This document shows positions 18,704-26,663 of a DNA stretch of 52,497 bases, one piece after another. Made by a program: the position numbers and the translations under genes. The first letter of the stretch is position 1. Every line of letters starts with the position of its first letter. The stretch covers positions 1 to 52,497 of the forward strand of contig JAKPFT010000050.1 in assembly GCA_029551285.1 (NCBI GenBank), given 5' to 3'. Below the pieces are notes generated by a model. That model made no database searches and had not been told where the DNA came from. It worked only from the letters and a program-made list of their open reading frames with translations. Source of the DNA: a bacterium. Its GTDB lineage: Bacteria; Ratteibacteria; UBA8468; B48-G9; DSTR01.

Positions 18704-19623
18704 TTGATGGCCGTGATGACTTGAATCAAATCAGTAATATCCACTGCTCCATCTCCGTTAATATCAGACGCTTCCAGCAACCAGGAAGGATAGGAAGAAT
18801 TGAAAACATTGTCGGCCAGCACCGGCAGTCCCAAAATTATCCTGCCCAGCAGGGTAATATCCGCAATATCGCACTGCCCGTCCTGATTGAGGTCCACCGG
18901 CAGGCAAGAAACCCGGAAACGGTAAACAACTACCGGTTCGTCCCAGGCTCTAAATTCAAAGGTATATTCCCCTGACGCCAGCAAGCCAAACTTGTAGCGG
19001 TGCGTCTCCGGAGAAATAACTGGCAGGGTTATCCCCTGCCAGTGGACAATCTCAGTGTTTACAACAAACTTGTTGCCGTCGCGGCTTGGTGTCCCCCAGT
19101 CAAGGACGGTAAATCCGCTATCCGGAAAATTGATGGTCAGATAAACACTGGTTCGGCCACGGACGGTCACACTCCTGAAATTAATCTGCTCTGGCCTGGG
19201 AACATACTTTTCCACCGGCGCCGGAAGAATCTGAAGAGCGAAATGCTCAGACCAGGCAGAAACTGCCCGGTGGTTAACCGCGCACCTGGCCTGGCCAAAA
19301 AGGTAAAACTGGGAAAAAGGCCGGCCCTGAAAAATCGGCGGCAGCTTCACGACCAGGGTGCGCACCGGGCCGTCCCAGTCGGAAACAAACAGATGCTGGT
19401 CAGCTGGTCCTGCCGTGGCACCCATACTGACGCTGAAACGGTATTCAACCTTTTCCTGGTGCCAGGAACAGATGCTGCCAGCGGCAGTCACCCGGACTAC
19501 GACTTTGTCTTCCATGAGGCAACCGTTGCCGGAAAGTATTTTCGGCGCAGAAACCTCCTCAGGAGTTTCGCCGGCCATTAAACAGGAGGACAGCAACCAG
19601 CTTGCCAGCCAGATTTTCAGCAT
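18700..19623 (-). CDS. Secreted dockerin-containing protein, possible lipoprotein
   Basis: First gene of the minus-strand secretome unit. An upstream ATG at 19638 would leave only about 2 nt of leader after the TATAAT at 19652-19647, so I prefer the ATG at 19623, which has AGGA five bases before it. The product is then 307 residues. Its N-terminus, MLKIWLASWLLSSC, resembles a lipoprotein signal with Cys at residue 14. The body is beta-rich with no family I recognise. The C-terminus is a dockerin with loops VDLNQDGQCDIADITLL and SDINGDGAVDITDLI separated by an unusually long spacer. The gene overlaps the clostripain gene by four bases. Confidence 0.82.
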   Translation of the reverse strand: MLKIWLASWLLSSCLMAGETPEEVSAPKILSGNGCLMEDKVVVRVTAAGSICSWHQEKVEYRFSVSMGATAGPADQHLFVSDWDGPVRTLVVKLPPIFQGRPFSQFYLFGQARCAVNHRAVSAWSEHFALQILPAPVEKYVPRPEQINFRSVTVRGRTSVYLTINFPDSGFTVLDWGTPSRDGNKFVVNTEIVHWQGITLPVISPETHRYKFGLLASGEYTFEFRAWDEPVVVYRFRVSCLPVDLNQDGQCDIADITLLGRIILGLPVLADNVFNSSYPSWLLEASDINGDGAVDITDLIQVITAIK

Positions 19624-19646
19624 TGTTGTCCTGCTCATGTGATTTT

Positions 19647-19652
19647 ATTATA
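19647..19652 (-). promoter_or_regulatory. Minus-strand -10 element for the secretome unit
   Basis: A perfect TATAAT occurs 24 bp upstream of the chosen start of the dockerin gene. The expected -35 region (TTTCTT) is poor, so the promoter may need an activator or another sigma factor. Its position decides between the two possible start codons of that gene. Confidence 0.5.
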
Positions 19653-19691
19653 CCCGGAGAAAGACAGGAAAGAAACAGATGTTTACCCTTT

Positions 19692-19741
19692 AAAAAATCC
19701 GACATATGGATGGCTTCACCACCCTGTTTATGTCGGAATTT
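19692..19741 (-). terminator. Rho-independent terminator after the amidohydrolase-GNAT gene
   Basis: On the minus strand TCCGACATA (19737-19729) pairs perfectly with TATGTCGGA (19706-19698). The loop contains an inner GGGTGG/CCATCC stem, and six T residues follow immediately (19697-19692). It ends the minus-strand catabolic operon and insulates it from the secretome unit that starts about 50 bp further on. Confidence 0.85.
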
Positions 19742-19758
19742 TAGCACCCTCTGATATA

Positions 19759-21351
19759 TTAGAGAAGCAGGCTCATATTTAACTGCCTGGCCACTTCCTG
19801 CCAGCGCGGTTTCATTCCTGGTCGGTAACAGAAAGGAAAGAAGCCCAGCCGAAGATAAGTTTTTATGGCGGCCAGCCGCCAGTCGTCGGTCAGCAGGTAA
19901 ATTCGCCGGTAACCTGCCTGAAGCAATCTTTTCACCGCGGCCAGGCAAACAGCCGTTCCCAGACCCTGGCGCCGATAGACCGGGTCAACCGCCACCCAGC
20001 CCAGTTCTCCGCCTGAAGGATGAAGCCGGCCAGGATGATGCAGCGCACAGGCCGTCGCCACCAGTCTTCCCTGACGGTTCTCCACAAAGAACACGCCCTC
20101 CGGCAGGGCCCGTTCCAGAACCGCGGCCACCTGATTCCATCCGGAGAAACCAGCCCGTCTCATCAGCCGGCAGTAAGCATCAGCATCTTCTGACCGGAAG
20201 GTGCGCAATCTGAATTTAGAGGGAAGGTTGACTGTCGGAAGGGTAACTTTTCCTTCAGGCCAGACCATCTGCAGTTGCTGCTCAGAGCCGGTGCAAATTT
20301 TCTGGAGCAGGGAAGCCGCATTATCGTGGAAAACAGCCCTGATTTCCTCCCGGGTTAAACCGGCCTCATGACAGGCTTTAAGGAAAGATATGATTTCTTC
20401 GTAGAGGAAGAAGGTTAACGAGCTGGCTTCCTGACCGGTAACTTCACGCAGATGGGGGTCACCGGAAACATCCCCGTAAAGACCTGCTGGCACCAGGTTG
20501 ATATACCGGCCCTGCTCACAGATGCGTCTCATCCTCATTCTGGTGACAGGCAAATCGCTCCCGAAGAGAATCCTGGCCGGACCGACAGCCTCTATCAGTT
20601 GGCGGAAGAGGTGTTCGTTGGTGTTGGCCGAGATGTCAAAGTAAAGATGCCTTGTTTCCTTGAGGACCCTGAACGCGGAACCAGCATCCTGGTCGCAGTA
20701 AGCCCGGCCGACATGAGCGACGATGGTTTTCATCCGGGGATAACGCTTGTCTATTTCCAGCAGATGTCTCAGATTGACCGGGTCCCGCAACCGGTCTGGC
20801 CGGGGCAGGTGCAACATTAAAATCCAGCCGTGCTGGTTAAGTACCTGAAGTTGTTCCACCGGGAAAAAATCGTAAATGCGGATTTCTTCTGGTTTCAGTT
20901 CTGCCGGAGCCAGACTCAGGTAAGACTTGGCTCCCAGAAAGTTTCCCCTGATTATGGCCTCTTCTAAATGGCCGGAAGACCAGCGGGGAGAAGAGAAAAT
21001 CAGCGCCGGAAGGCCATTCTTCCGGCTGACGCGACTTACATACTGGTTGAGCCGGTCCAGATTCCGATGGGTGGGCACAGTAGCGAAAACAAGCGGCGTT
21101 ACTTTCCTGTGAGGGAAAAGAAGCCGGTAGGTTTCCAGAAGGTGACTTAAAGGATGCACCTTCGCCACCCGGTCAGGCCAGGAAACCAGACGGGACGAGC
21201 GCACCTTCTTTGAAAAGGAAATTGGCCAGATGTGGGTATGGACATCAATAATCTGGCCGGGAAGCCAGTCCTGAATCTTTTCCATATAGGTTTTCCGGTC
21301 AATGGCTTTGACCTCAAAGAGCCGGCTTTGTTTGAGATATTTTGCAGTCAT
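19759..21351 (-). CDS. Amidohydrolase-2-type TIM-barrel hydrolase fused to a GNAT acetyltransferase
   Basis: A 530-residue two-domain protein. Residues about 30-345 form an amidohydrolase_2 metal hydrolase: IIDVHTHIWP is the first metal-binding strand, MLHLPRPD, TIVAHVGRAY and ILFGSDLPVTR are the later ones. Residues about 375-520 form a GNAT N-acetyltransferase with LGWVAVDPVYRRQGLGTAV, in which RRQGLGTA is the acetyl-CoA pyrophosphate loop. The start overlaps the stop of the UroD-like gene by four bases (ATGA), and a terminator follows. The fusion suggests that hydrolysis or decarboxylation of a carboxylate or lactone is linked to acetylation of an amine in the same pathway. The substrate cannot be told from sequence. 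Confidence 0.88.
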   Translation of the reverse strand: MTAKYLKQSRLFEVKAIDRKTYMEKIQDWLPGQIIDVHTHIWPISFSKKVRSSRLVSWPDRVAKVHPLSHLLETYRLLFPHRKVTPLVFATVPTHRNLDRLNQYVSRVSRKNGLPALIFSSPRWSSGHLEEAIIRGNFLGAKSYLSLAPAELKPEEIRIYDFFPVEQLQVLNQHGWILMLHLPRPDRLRDPVNLRHLLEIDKRYPRMKTIVAHVGRAYCDQDAGSAFRVLKETRHLYFDISANTNEHLFRQLIEAVGPARILFGSDLPVTRMRMRRICEQGRYINLVPAGLYGDVSGDPHLREVTGQEASSLTFFLYEEIISFLKACHEAGLTREEIRAVFHDNAASLLQKICTGSEQQLQMVWPEGKVTLPTVNLPSKFRLRTFRSEDADAYCRLMRRAGFSGWNQVAAVLERALPEGVFFVENRQGRLVATACALHHPGRLHPSGGELGWVAVDPVYRRQGLGTAVCLAAVKRLLQAGYRRIYLLTDDWRLAAIKTYLRLGFFPFCYRPGMKPRWQEVARQLNMSLLL

Positions 21352-22487
21352 TTTTTTCGGCCGTTAGTCCGGTAATATCTTAATCCTTCTATCAGGGTCA
21401 GGATATTTTCCCGTCTGGTGCCTGGAGCAATGGAACTGGAAGCACCCAGGAAAAGACCCACCGGAGGCCCATTTTCCACAAGATACGCCAGCTCCTGCTT
21501 CACCTGCTCCGGTGTCCCATAAGCAAGGGTCCGGGTAACCGAAACACCGGCGATAATCAGAAGCGGTTCACCGTCTTTCGTCTTCATCCGGCAAATCTTC
21601 TCGTAGTCCATCCCGTCTTCGTACTGAAACCCCTGAAAACCTTTCACCCCGCACTCTATCAACGCCGGTAACATCGCCATCAGATTTCCGTCACAGTGCC
21701 AGATAAGGTTCATTCCCGGAATGGTCTTCACCGGACGCAGCGCCCGTTCAAAGTGAGGCAACCACCTTTCCTTTAGCGTGCGAAAGTCCACCAGGGTGCC
21801 GCGGGAGTCAGCCATATCGTGGTCCAGCCGGTGCAAACGGGGAAGGTCACCTTCAATAATGGCCCTGGCCGCCGCCTGATTATGACATTCAGCCCAGTCA
21901 GCCTGCAGTTGAAAATCCTTCTCAATTACTTCCGGGTAGAGGGCGTAGGCCATAAAATAGTTCTGGTAGCCGTAAAGGGTGTAACGAAAGCAGGGGAAGG
22001 CGATGAAACCGTATCCACTCTTCAGAATATCCGGTCCGAGAAGGGACTGAATGTTGCGTTCCTTCTCAATGATTTCCTGGCAGCGTTTGGCCACATCAAA
22101 TTCCCTGATGGCTTTTTCCAGCCGCGGGAAAACAATTTTTTTTAGGTGTTCCACCACGGCTTCCGGAGAGTCAATGAGGATGCCGTCCAGTTCAATCCTT
22201 TCCTGTCCGGTGGTTGGTCCCCGGGCTTTGCGGCTATCGTAACCTTTGCCGGTCATGGTAAGGGGATTATCCGGAATAAACTGGTCAAGAAGGTTAGTTC
22301 CGACCTTCTGCTGGAAAAGGATATAGGTTTCCTGCGGTTCTTGAAGATACGTTCCAGCAGGCACACCGGCGACCTCTTCAATCAGGGGTATGTCCATTAC
22401 ATGAATCAGCCAGGAGGGGATGCCTGTGGTCGGCTTTCGGGCGATGGTATCCAGGGCTAACTGCTGCGGCTCACTATAAGCAAGCAT
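21348..22487 (-). CDS. Uroporphyrinogen-decarboxylase-fold protein (UroD family, paralogue 1)
   Basis: A 379-residue protein of the UroD superfamily, which includes HemE and cobalamin-dependent methyltransferases. Supporting blocks are FPRLEKAIREFD in the helical region, MNLIWHCDGNLMAMLPALIECGVKGFQGFQ (residues around 250-280, an HxDG-type strand), IAGVSVTRTLAYGTPEQVKQEL and GLFLGASSSIAPGT near the C-terminus. It lacks the RQAGRY motif of HemE near the N-terminus, so a heme-biosynthetic role is unlikely. It starts 3 bp after its neighbouring paralogue and overlaps the amidohydrolase-GNAT gene by four bases. No corrinoid protein gene is in the window. It probably acts on the same substrate as its operon; the reaction is unknown. 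Confidence 0.85.
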   Translation of the reverse strand: MLAYSEPQQLALDTIARKPTTGIPSWLIHVMDIPLIEEVAGVPAGTYLQEPQETYILFQQKVGTNLLDQFIPDNPLTMTGKGYDSRKARGPTTGQERIELDGILIDSPEAVVEHLKKIVFPRLEKAIREFDVAKRCQEIIEKERNIQSLLGPDILKSGYGFIAFPCFRYTLYGYQNYFMAYALYPEVIEKDFQLQADWAECHNQAAARAIIEGDLPRLHRLDHDMADSRGTLVDFRTLKERWLPHFERALRPVKTIPGMNLIWHCDGNLMAMLPALIECGVKGFQGFQYEDGMDYEKICRMKTKDGEPLLIIAGVSVTRTLAYGTPEQVKQELAYLVENGPPVGLFLGASSSIAPGTRRENILTLIEGLRYYRTNGRKK

Positions 22488-22490
22488 GGT

Positions 22491-23576
22491 TTAACCCCTA
22501 TCCTGTGACCACTTCTCGCATTCTTTCAAAAGCCGTTTTGCCTCTTCTTCGCTGCGGCAACTGGTCGCCAGAAAAAGGCCCCGGCCAGAAAGATGCTCCA
22601 GAGCCACCTTTACCTCTTCAGCGGCCAGGGTCAGATGTAGATTCTTCCCGTGAGCCTGGACATACTTCAGAACATCAAGATACTTCAGGGGGCTACCCTG
22701 GCCAGTTCCAGGAAGAATCTGAATCGCCTGCAGCCCCGGGAGGGCACACAGCGCTGGCACATGGCGAAAAGCGCCTGTTCCATCAACATGATAGATTGCG
22801 TAATCAAGAAAGTTAAGTTGTTGTTCAATCGCCGGCAGGAAAATTTCCTCAAAAAGGGATGGAGAAATCATGCAGGAAAAGTCACACTGGCTGGCATAGA
22901 ATTTGCCAGGCGCCCAGAGAGGAAACCAGCAGGTGGAACCGCCGTCTGAGACCGGCGCCACCAGTTCGTAAAAGACCGAATAAACTTTTATCCAGATGTC
23001 CATGAGAATTTTTTCTGCCTCTTTGACCCTTTCGGGACAATCGCACAGGTCGTAAAGCAGAGGCTCAGTCCCCCGGAGCGCTGCCAGACAATCACCGCTG
23101 CCGCCAAAGGCGCCGATGCTGGGAAAGGCTTTACCCTGACAGTCACTGACGGAACGCGTCAACAACTTCAGGGTAAACTGCCACCACGCATTTGTCTCCT
23201 CCAGACGCAAGGAAGAAATGTCCCACTTTTCTTCTTTCAGAATTGGCTCCCACCACCCGGTTTGTTCGTCCAGATGAATGGGGCAACCAAGAAAGGTCGG
23301 AATGGCGGTATGACCGGGATAGCCGCCGTGCCAGACAGGAAAGGCTTCGCCTCCGTAGTAGGTATGCCGCCAGGCGTAATCATTCAGGGCCGAAAGGTAG
23401 TCAAGGTCGGTCCAGCGTTGCAGGCTCTCCGGAGGAGGCGGCGGTGGTTTTTCCGTGTTGGTCCTGTCTGCCGGCGCGGTCACCCACAGGCCACAGCGGC
23501 CAAAGTATTCGTGCTGCCACCAGGCAAGGTAGTGCTGCCGGGTCTTTTCCCAGTCAGGTTTGTACTCCAGTTTCAT
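22491..23576 (-). CDS. Uroporphyrinogen-decarboxylase-fold protein (UroD family, paralogue 2)
   Basis: A 361-residue protein related to UroD or corrinoid-linked methyltransferase folds. It opens MKLEYKPDWEKTRQHYLAWW, has a run of six prolines near residue 45, and is rich in Trp. Superfamily features are SIGAFGGSGDCLAALRG, CDFSCMISPSLFEEIFLPAI, YAIYHVDGTGAFRH (HxDG) and IQILPGTGQGSPLKYLDV. The HemE Arg motif is missing. It is clearly divergent from the adjacent UroD-like protein, so the pair is an old duplication or two different enzymes. The start overlaps the aldolase stop by four bases, fixing it in the same operon. Confidence 0.8.
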   Translation of the reverse strand: MKLEYKPDWEKTRQHYLAWWQHEYFGRCGLWVTAPADRTNTEKPPPPPPESLQRWTDLDYLSALNDYAWRHTYYGGEAFPVWHGGYPGHTAIPTFLGCPIHLDEQTGWWEPILKEEKWDISSLRLEETNAWWQFTLKLLTRSVSDCQGKAFPSIGAFGGSGDCLAALRGTEPLLYDLCDCPERVKEAEKILMDIWIKVYSVFYELVAPVSDGGSTCWFPLWAPGKFYASQCDFSCMISPSLFEEIFLPAIEQQLNFLDYAIYHVDGTGAFRHVPALCALPGLQAIQILPGTGQGSPLKYLDVLKYVQAHGKNLHLTLAAEEVKVALEHLSGRGLFLATSCRSEEEAKRLLKECEKWSQDRG

Positions 23577-24391
23577 GGCTCATCTTGAAGATTGAACTCT
23601 TTCACCGCTTCCTCGGGCGCAAGGCATGACTTGACCACCTTCACCAGGGCCGCCTGGAAACTTAAGGAATCGGGCACCTGCAGGGCATTCCGGCCGAAGA
23701 CCACGCCCCGGCTACCTTCTGAGATAGCTCTGGCAGCCAGTTTCAGGGCCTGCAGCGGTGAAGGCATCTTTGTGGAACCAAGGATTAATATCGGAATCGG
23801 GCAGCCAGCCACCACTTCCTCAAAGTCAACCGTGAAAAAAGTCTTGACCAGGTCAGCCCCGAGTTCAGAAAGAATACGGGAGCCGGTCTTCACCCGGGCA
23901 TGAAGTTCCTCCGGAGAAAGTTTCTCGCTTTCGGCCGGGAAATACTCCCCCATCACCGGTAAACCCAGTTGATGGCACTTCCCGGTGAGTTCTCTGAAGA
24001 TGGCGACATTGCGGGCATCTCTTTCTTCACTGCCTGTTTTCAACGTTAAAGAAACCAGCGCCATTTCCACGCCGGCAAAAAGCGCCTCTTCCGGAGAAAA
24101 GGCAAAGCAAGAGACTGCCTGATGATACTGCCACTGGAAACAGTAAACCGTATTCCAGTTAAGCCGGCCAATCGCTAACGGCGCCTTTTTCCGCGTAAAA
24201 AGTTCTCCGCTGAACCGCAGCATTCCCGGACTCACCAGAACCCCGTCAACCTCAGGATTAATTCTAAGAAATGTCTCCTTCAAGTCCACCATTCCCGGGA
24301 TGGGACCATCAAATTCTCCGTGGTCACAGGCCACCACCACGGCTGGTCCGGTGCAGAAAAACTTCTTCAACTTCATCTCCCGATTGTTCAT
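23573..24391 (-). CDS. DhnA-type class I aldolase (DeoC/LacD superfamily)
   Basis: A TIM-barrel Schiff-base aldolase of 272 residues. I chose the ATG at 24391 because GGAGAAAGACC precedes it; an upstream in-frame ATG at 24445 would overlap the divergent promoter region. The family pattern is visible in VVVACDHGEFDGPIPG at the N-terminus, DGVLVSPGMLR, VMGEYFP, the Schiff-base Lys candidate in LGADLVKTFFTVDFEEV (about residue 185), and GSRGVVFGRNAL as the phosphate-binding end. It is the first gene of the leftward operon, divergent from the DeoR regulator. With the isomerase and kinase across the divide it could cleave a phosphorylated ketose. Relatives include LsrF and ADH synthase, so a condensing role is also possible. 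Confidence 0.87.
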   Translation of the reverse strand: MNNREMKLKKFFCTGPAVVVACDHGEFDGPIPGMVDLKETFLRINPEVDGVLVSPGMLRFSGELFTRKKAPLAIGRLNWNTVYCFQWQYHQAVSCFAFSPEEALFAGVEMALVSLTLKTGSEERDARNVAIFRELTGKCHQLGLPVMGEYFPAESEKLSPEELHARVKTGSRILSELGADLVKTFFTVDFEEVVAGCPIPILILGSTKMPSPLQALKLAARAISEGSRGVVFGRNALQVPDSLSFQAALVKVVKSCLAPEEAVKEFNLQDEP

Positions 24392-24426
24392 GGTCTTTCT
24401 CCAAACTGAAAGAAAACGAAAGAGAT

Positions 24427-24454
24427 TTGACATAAAGCGTAACATGGCTAAAAT
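24427..24454 (+). promoter_or_regulatory. Promoter for the DeoR-isomerase-kinase-aminotransferase operon
   Basis: A perfect TTGACA (24427-24432) is followed after 16 bp by TAAAAT (24449-24454). Predicted transcription starts near 24461, only about 13 nt before the chosen DeoR start, with AAGGGA between them. An upstream in-frame ATG at 24444 lies within the promoter and is therefore unlikely to be used. Confidence 0.65.
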
Positions 24455-24464
24455 ATCAGGTCAA
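24436..24464 (-). promoter_or_regulatory. Possible overlapping promoter for the leftward aldolase operon
   Basis: On the minus strand TTGACC (24464-24459) is followed after 17 bp by TACGCT (24441-24436), a weak -10. It overlaps the rightward promoter almost completely, so one bound regulator could control both directions. This is inference from spacing and context. Confidence 0.35.
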
Positions 24465-24473
24465 GGGATACTC

Positions 24474-25271
24474 ATGGGCCTGAATACCTGGCAGCGAAAA
24501 GAGATTATCAAACAAAGGTTGATGACTGAAGGCAGGGTGGCGGTATCGGAACTGAGCCGAAAATTGAGTGTTTCCGCCGTCACCATCCGGCATGACCTGG
24601 CCGAACTTTCCCGGGAAGGTTTCCTGGTGAGAACTTACGGCGGCGCCATCAGAAAAGAAGGGGCCATCAGCCCGGAATACTCCTTTCTGGCCAAATCCCG
24701 GCAACACAGTCAGGAAAAGAAAATGATCGCAGCCGCCGCAGCAAGGCTAATTCAACCTGGCCAGATTATCTTTCTGGATACCGGAACAACCACCCTGGAG
24801 ATAGCCAGGCAGCTGGCTACGGTCAACTTTGACCTGACCGTGGTGACCACTTCCCTGCCGGTGGTTTCAACCCTGATAGCCAATTCTGCCATCCGGCTTC
24901 TGGTGATTGGCGGCTTTGTCCGCCGACCACTGGCTGACCTTTCTGGACCCGGCACTGTCTCTCAGCTTGCTCAGATGTCTTTCCAGCAGTGTTTTCTCGG
25001 GGTTGACGGTCTTTCCAGCCGGGCTGGTCTGACCACCACCGACGCCGAAACCGCAGCGTTGGAAGAATCTGTCCTGGACCGGAGTGAAGTCATTAACATT
25101 GTGGCCGACGCCTCCAAGATTGGAAGGATTTCCCTTCTTCCTTACGGCAACATCTTCCGGCGGCCCGCGCTCAAGAGATTGATTACCGACCGGACCGCGG
25201 ACAGGAAAGAACTAACAAGTTTGCGCCAGGCCGGGTTCGTTATTATCCTGTGCTCCGGGGGAAAACAATGA
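24474..25271 (+). CDS. DeoR/GlpR-family transcriptional regulator
   Basis: A sugar-phosphate-responsive regulator, usually a repressor, of 265 residues. The start at 24474 (MGLNTWQRKEIIKQRL) follows AAGGGA and the promoter just upstream. The N-terminal winged helix-turn-helix (about 1-57) contains GRVAVSELSRKLSVSAVTI and REGFLVRTYGGAI, the hallmark of the family. The C-terminal DeoRC sensor domain has IFLDTGTTTLEIARQL, FLGVDGLSSRAGLTTTDAE and VVADASKIGRISL. Its stop overlaps the next start by four bases. Position at the divergence of two catabolic operons suggests it represses both until a phosphorylated sugar intermediate accumulates. Confidence 0.94.
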   Translation: MGLNTWQRKEIIKQRLMTEGRVAVSELSRKLSVSAVTIRHDLAELSREGFLVRTYGGAIRKEGAISPEYSFLAKSRQHSQEKKMIAAAAARLIQPGQIIFLDTGTTTLEIARQLATVNFDLTVVTTSLPVVSTLIANSAIRLLVIGGFVRRPLADLSGPGTVSQLAQMSFQQCFLGVDGLSSRAGLTTTDAETAALEESVLDRSEVINIVADASKIGRISLLPYGNIFRRPALKRLITDRTADRKELTSLRQAGFVIILCSGGKQ

Positions 25272-26650
25272 ATCAGACAATGTTTCCACGACCAAGAATA
25301 GGACTCCTGGGATTAACGCTTCAACTTTATCAAAGAAAGGTTCCGGAGTGCCTGCCGGGCTTGGAGAAATTTTCCGTCCAGCTGAGCAGGACCCTGACCA
25401 GGAATGCCGATGTCTTTGTCTGGCCGATGAGCTGGGACAAAACCGGTACCGGCCAAGCGGCAAAACTTTTTCAGCAGAAGAAGGTGGATGGGGTAATCGT
25501 GGTTTTCCTTTCCTATGCGAGCAGCCTCAGCCACCTGCCTGTTCTGAAAGAATTGAACCGTCCTATACTGCTCTGGAATACCCAGAAGTTGAACACAGTC
25601 AGTTCTTCCTTTGGCCCGCAGGCGCTGATGGAAAACCACGGTCTTCACGGTATTCAGGACCTGGCCAGCGTCCTTCTCAGAGAAGGCATCAACTTTACTC
25701 TCATTACCGGTCACTGGCGCCACCGGGGGACGCTGAGAGAAATTGGCGACTGGTGCCTGGCCGCGGCCGCGGCTGGCCGGCTCAGCCAGAGTAGAGTTGG
25801 TCGCGTCGGCGGCCGCTTCAGAAACATGGGCGACTTTGCTCTCCCTGATGACTGGTTGCGCCAGCAGTTAGGGCTGAAAATCATTGACATAAGCAGCAAC
25901 TTCCTCAAGACCAAGCCGGCGGGTAAAGAAGAACCGGTCATAAGAAAAGACGGAGAAGACTTCCAGATGACCCCGTCAGTTAACCCCGAAATCAAAGCCA
26001 TCTCTTTCCGGGCAGCGTCCTGTCTGAAAGATATGATGATACAGAAAAATCTCTCAGCCGTGGCCATCAATTTTTCCGGCCTGAAAAAGGGGCAGGTTAT
26101 GCCCTTTTTAGGCATCTGTCAGTTGTTAGCCGGGGGTTACGGATACGGCGGAGAAGGCGATGTTTTTTCCGCCACGGCAGTCTGGCTGGCCCAGCTTCTT
26201 TCGGCTGGACAGGCCACTTTCACGGAAATGTTTACCGCAGACTTTTTGCGGCAGAGAATTCTGATGAACCACATGGGAGAAGCCAGCCTGAAGTTGCGCC
26301 GACCGGACTTCCCGGTAAAACTGGCCGTAAATCCCATGAAACTTGGCAACCAGACCCCTACCCTGGTGCCGGTCTTTACTCTTAAACCAGGACCCGCCAC
26401 ACTGATAAATCTCACCGGAACAGCCACCGGGTTGCGTCTGCTCACCAGCCAGGTAGAGGTGCTTGAAGGTCCCTTGCTGAGGTTAGACTCTCCGCATTTT
26501 TTTATCAGACCGCACCAGCCGGTCGCTGATTTTCTGACCGCTTACAGTTTAGCCGGCGGTTCTCACCACCTCGCTTTAAGTTATGGTGACAGCCGCAACC
26601 GCTTAAGGTATCTGTCCCAGATGAAAAAACTGGACTTCTTAGAAATCTAA
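25268..26650 (+). CDS. L-fucose/L-arabinose-isomerase-fold sugar isomerase
   Basis: A 460-residue protein; ATG at 25268 overlaps the DeoR stop (ATGA) and has GGGGGA before it. The arrangement matches the fucose/arabinose isomerase family: an N-terminal Rossmann-like half (PRIGLLGLTLQLYQRK, VDGVIVVFLSYASSLSHLP, PILLWNTQKLNT), a middle region (RVGRVGGRFRNMGDF), and a C-terminal half (GYGYGGEGDVFSATAVWL, ending SHHLALSYGD). The conserved Glu of GEGD is a likely metal ligand. It would interconvert an aldose and ketose before the kinase encoded next. Which sugar cannot be told; it is far from canonical FucI and AraA. Confidence 0.85.
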   Translation: MNQTMFPRPRIGLLGLTLQLYQRKVPECLPGLEKFSVQLSRTLTRNADVFVWPMSWDKTGTGQAAKLFQQKKVDGVIVVFLSYASSLSHLPVLKELNRPILLWNTQKLNTVSSSFGPQALMENHGLHGIQDLASVLLREGINFTLITGHWRHRGTLREIGDWCLAAAAAGRLSQSRVGRVGGRFRNMGDFALPDDWLRQQLGLKIIDISSNFLKTKPAGKEEPVIRKDGEDFQMTPSVNPEIKAISFRAASCLKDMMIQKNLSAVAINFSGLKKGQVMPFLGICQLLAGGYGYGGEGDVFSATAVWLAQLLSAGQATFTEMFTADFLRQRILMNHMGEASLKLRRPDFPVKLAVNPMKLGNQTPTLVPVFTLKPGPATLINLTGTATGLRLLTSQVEVLEGPLLRLDSPHFFIRPHQPVADFLTAYSLAGGSHHLALSYGDSRNRLRYLSQMKKLDFLEI

Positions 26651-26663
26651 ATCGGGAAAAAAC

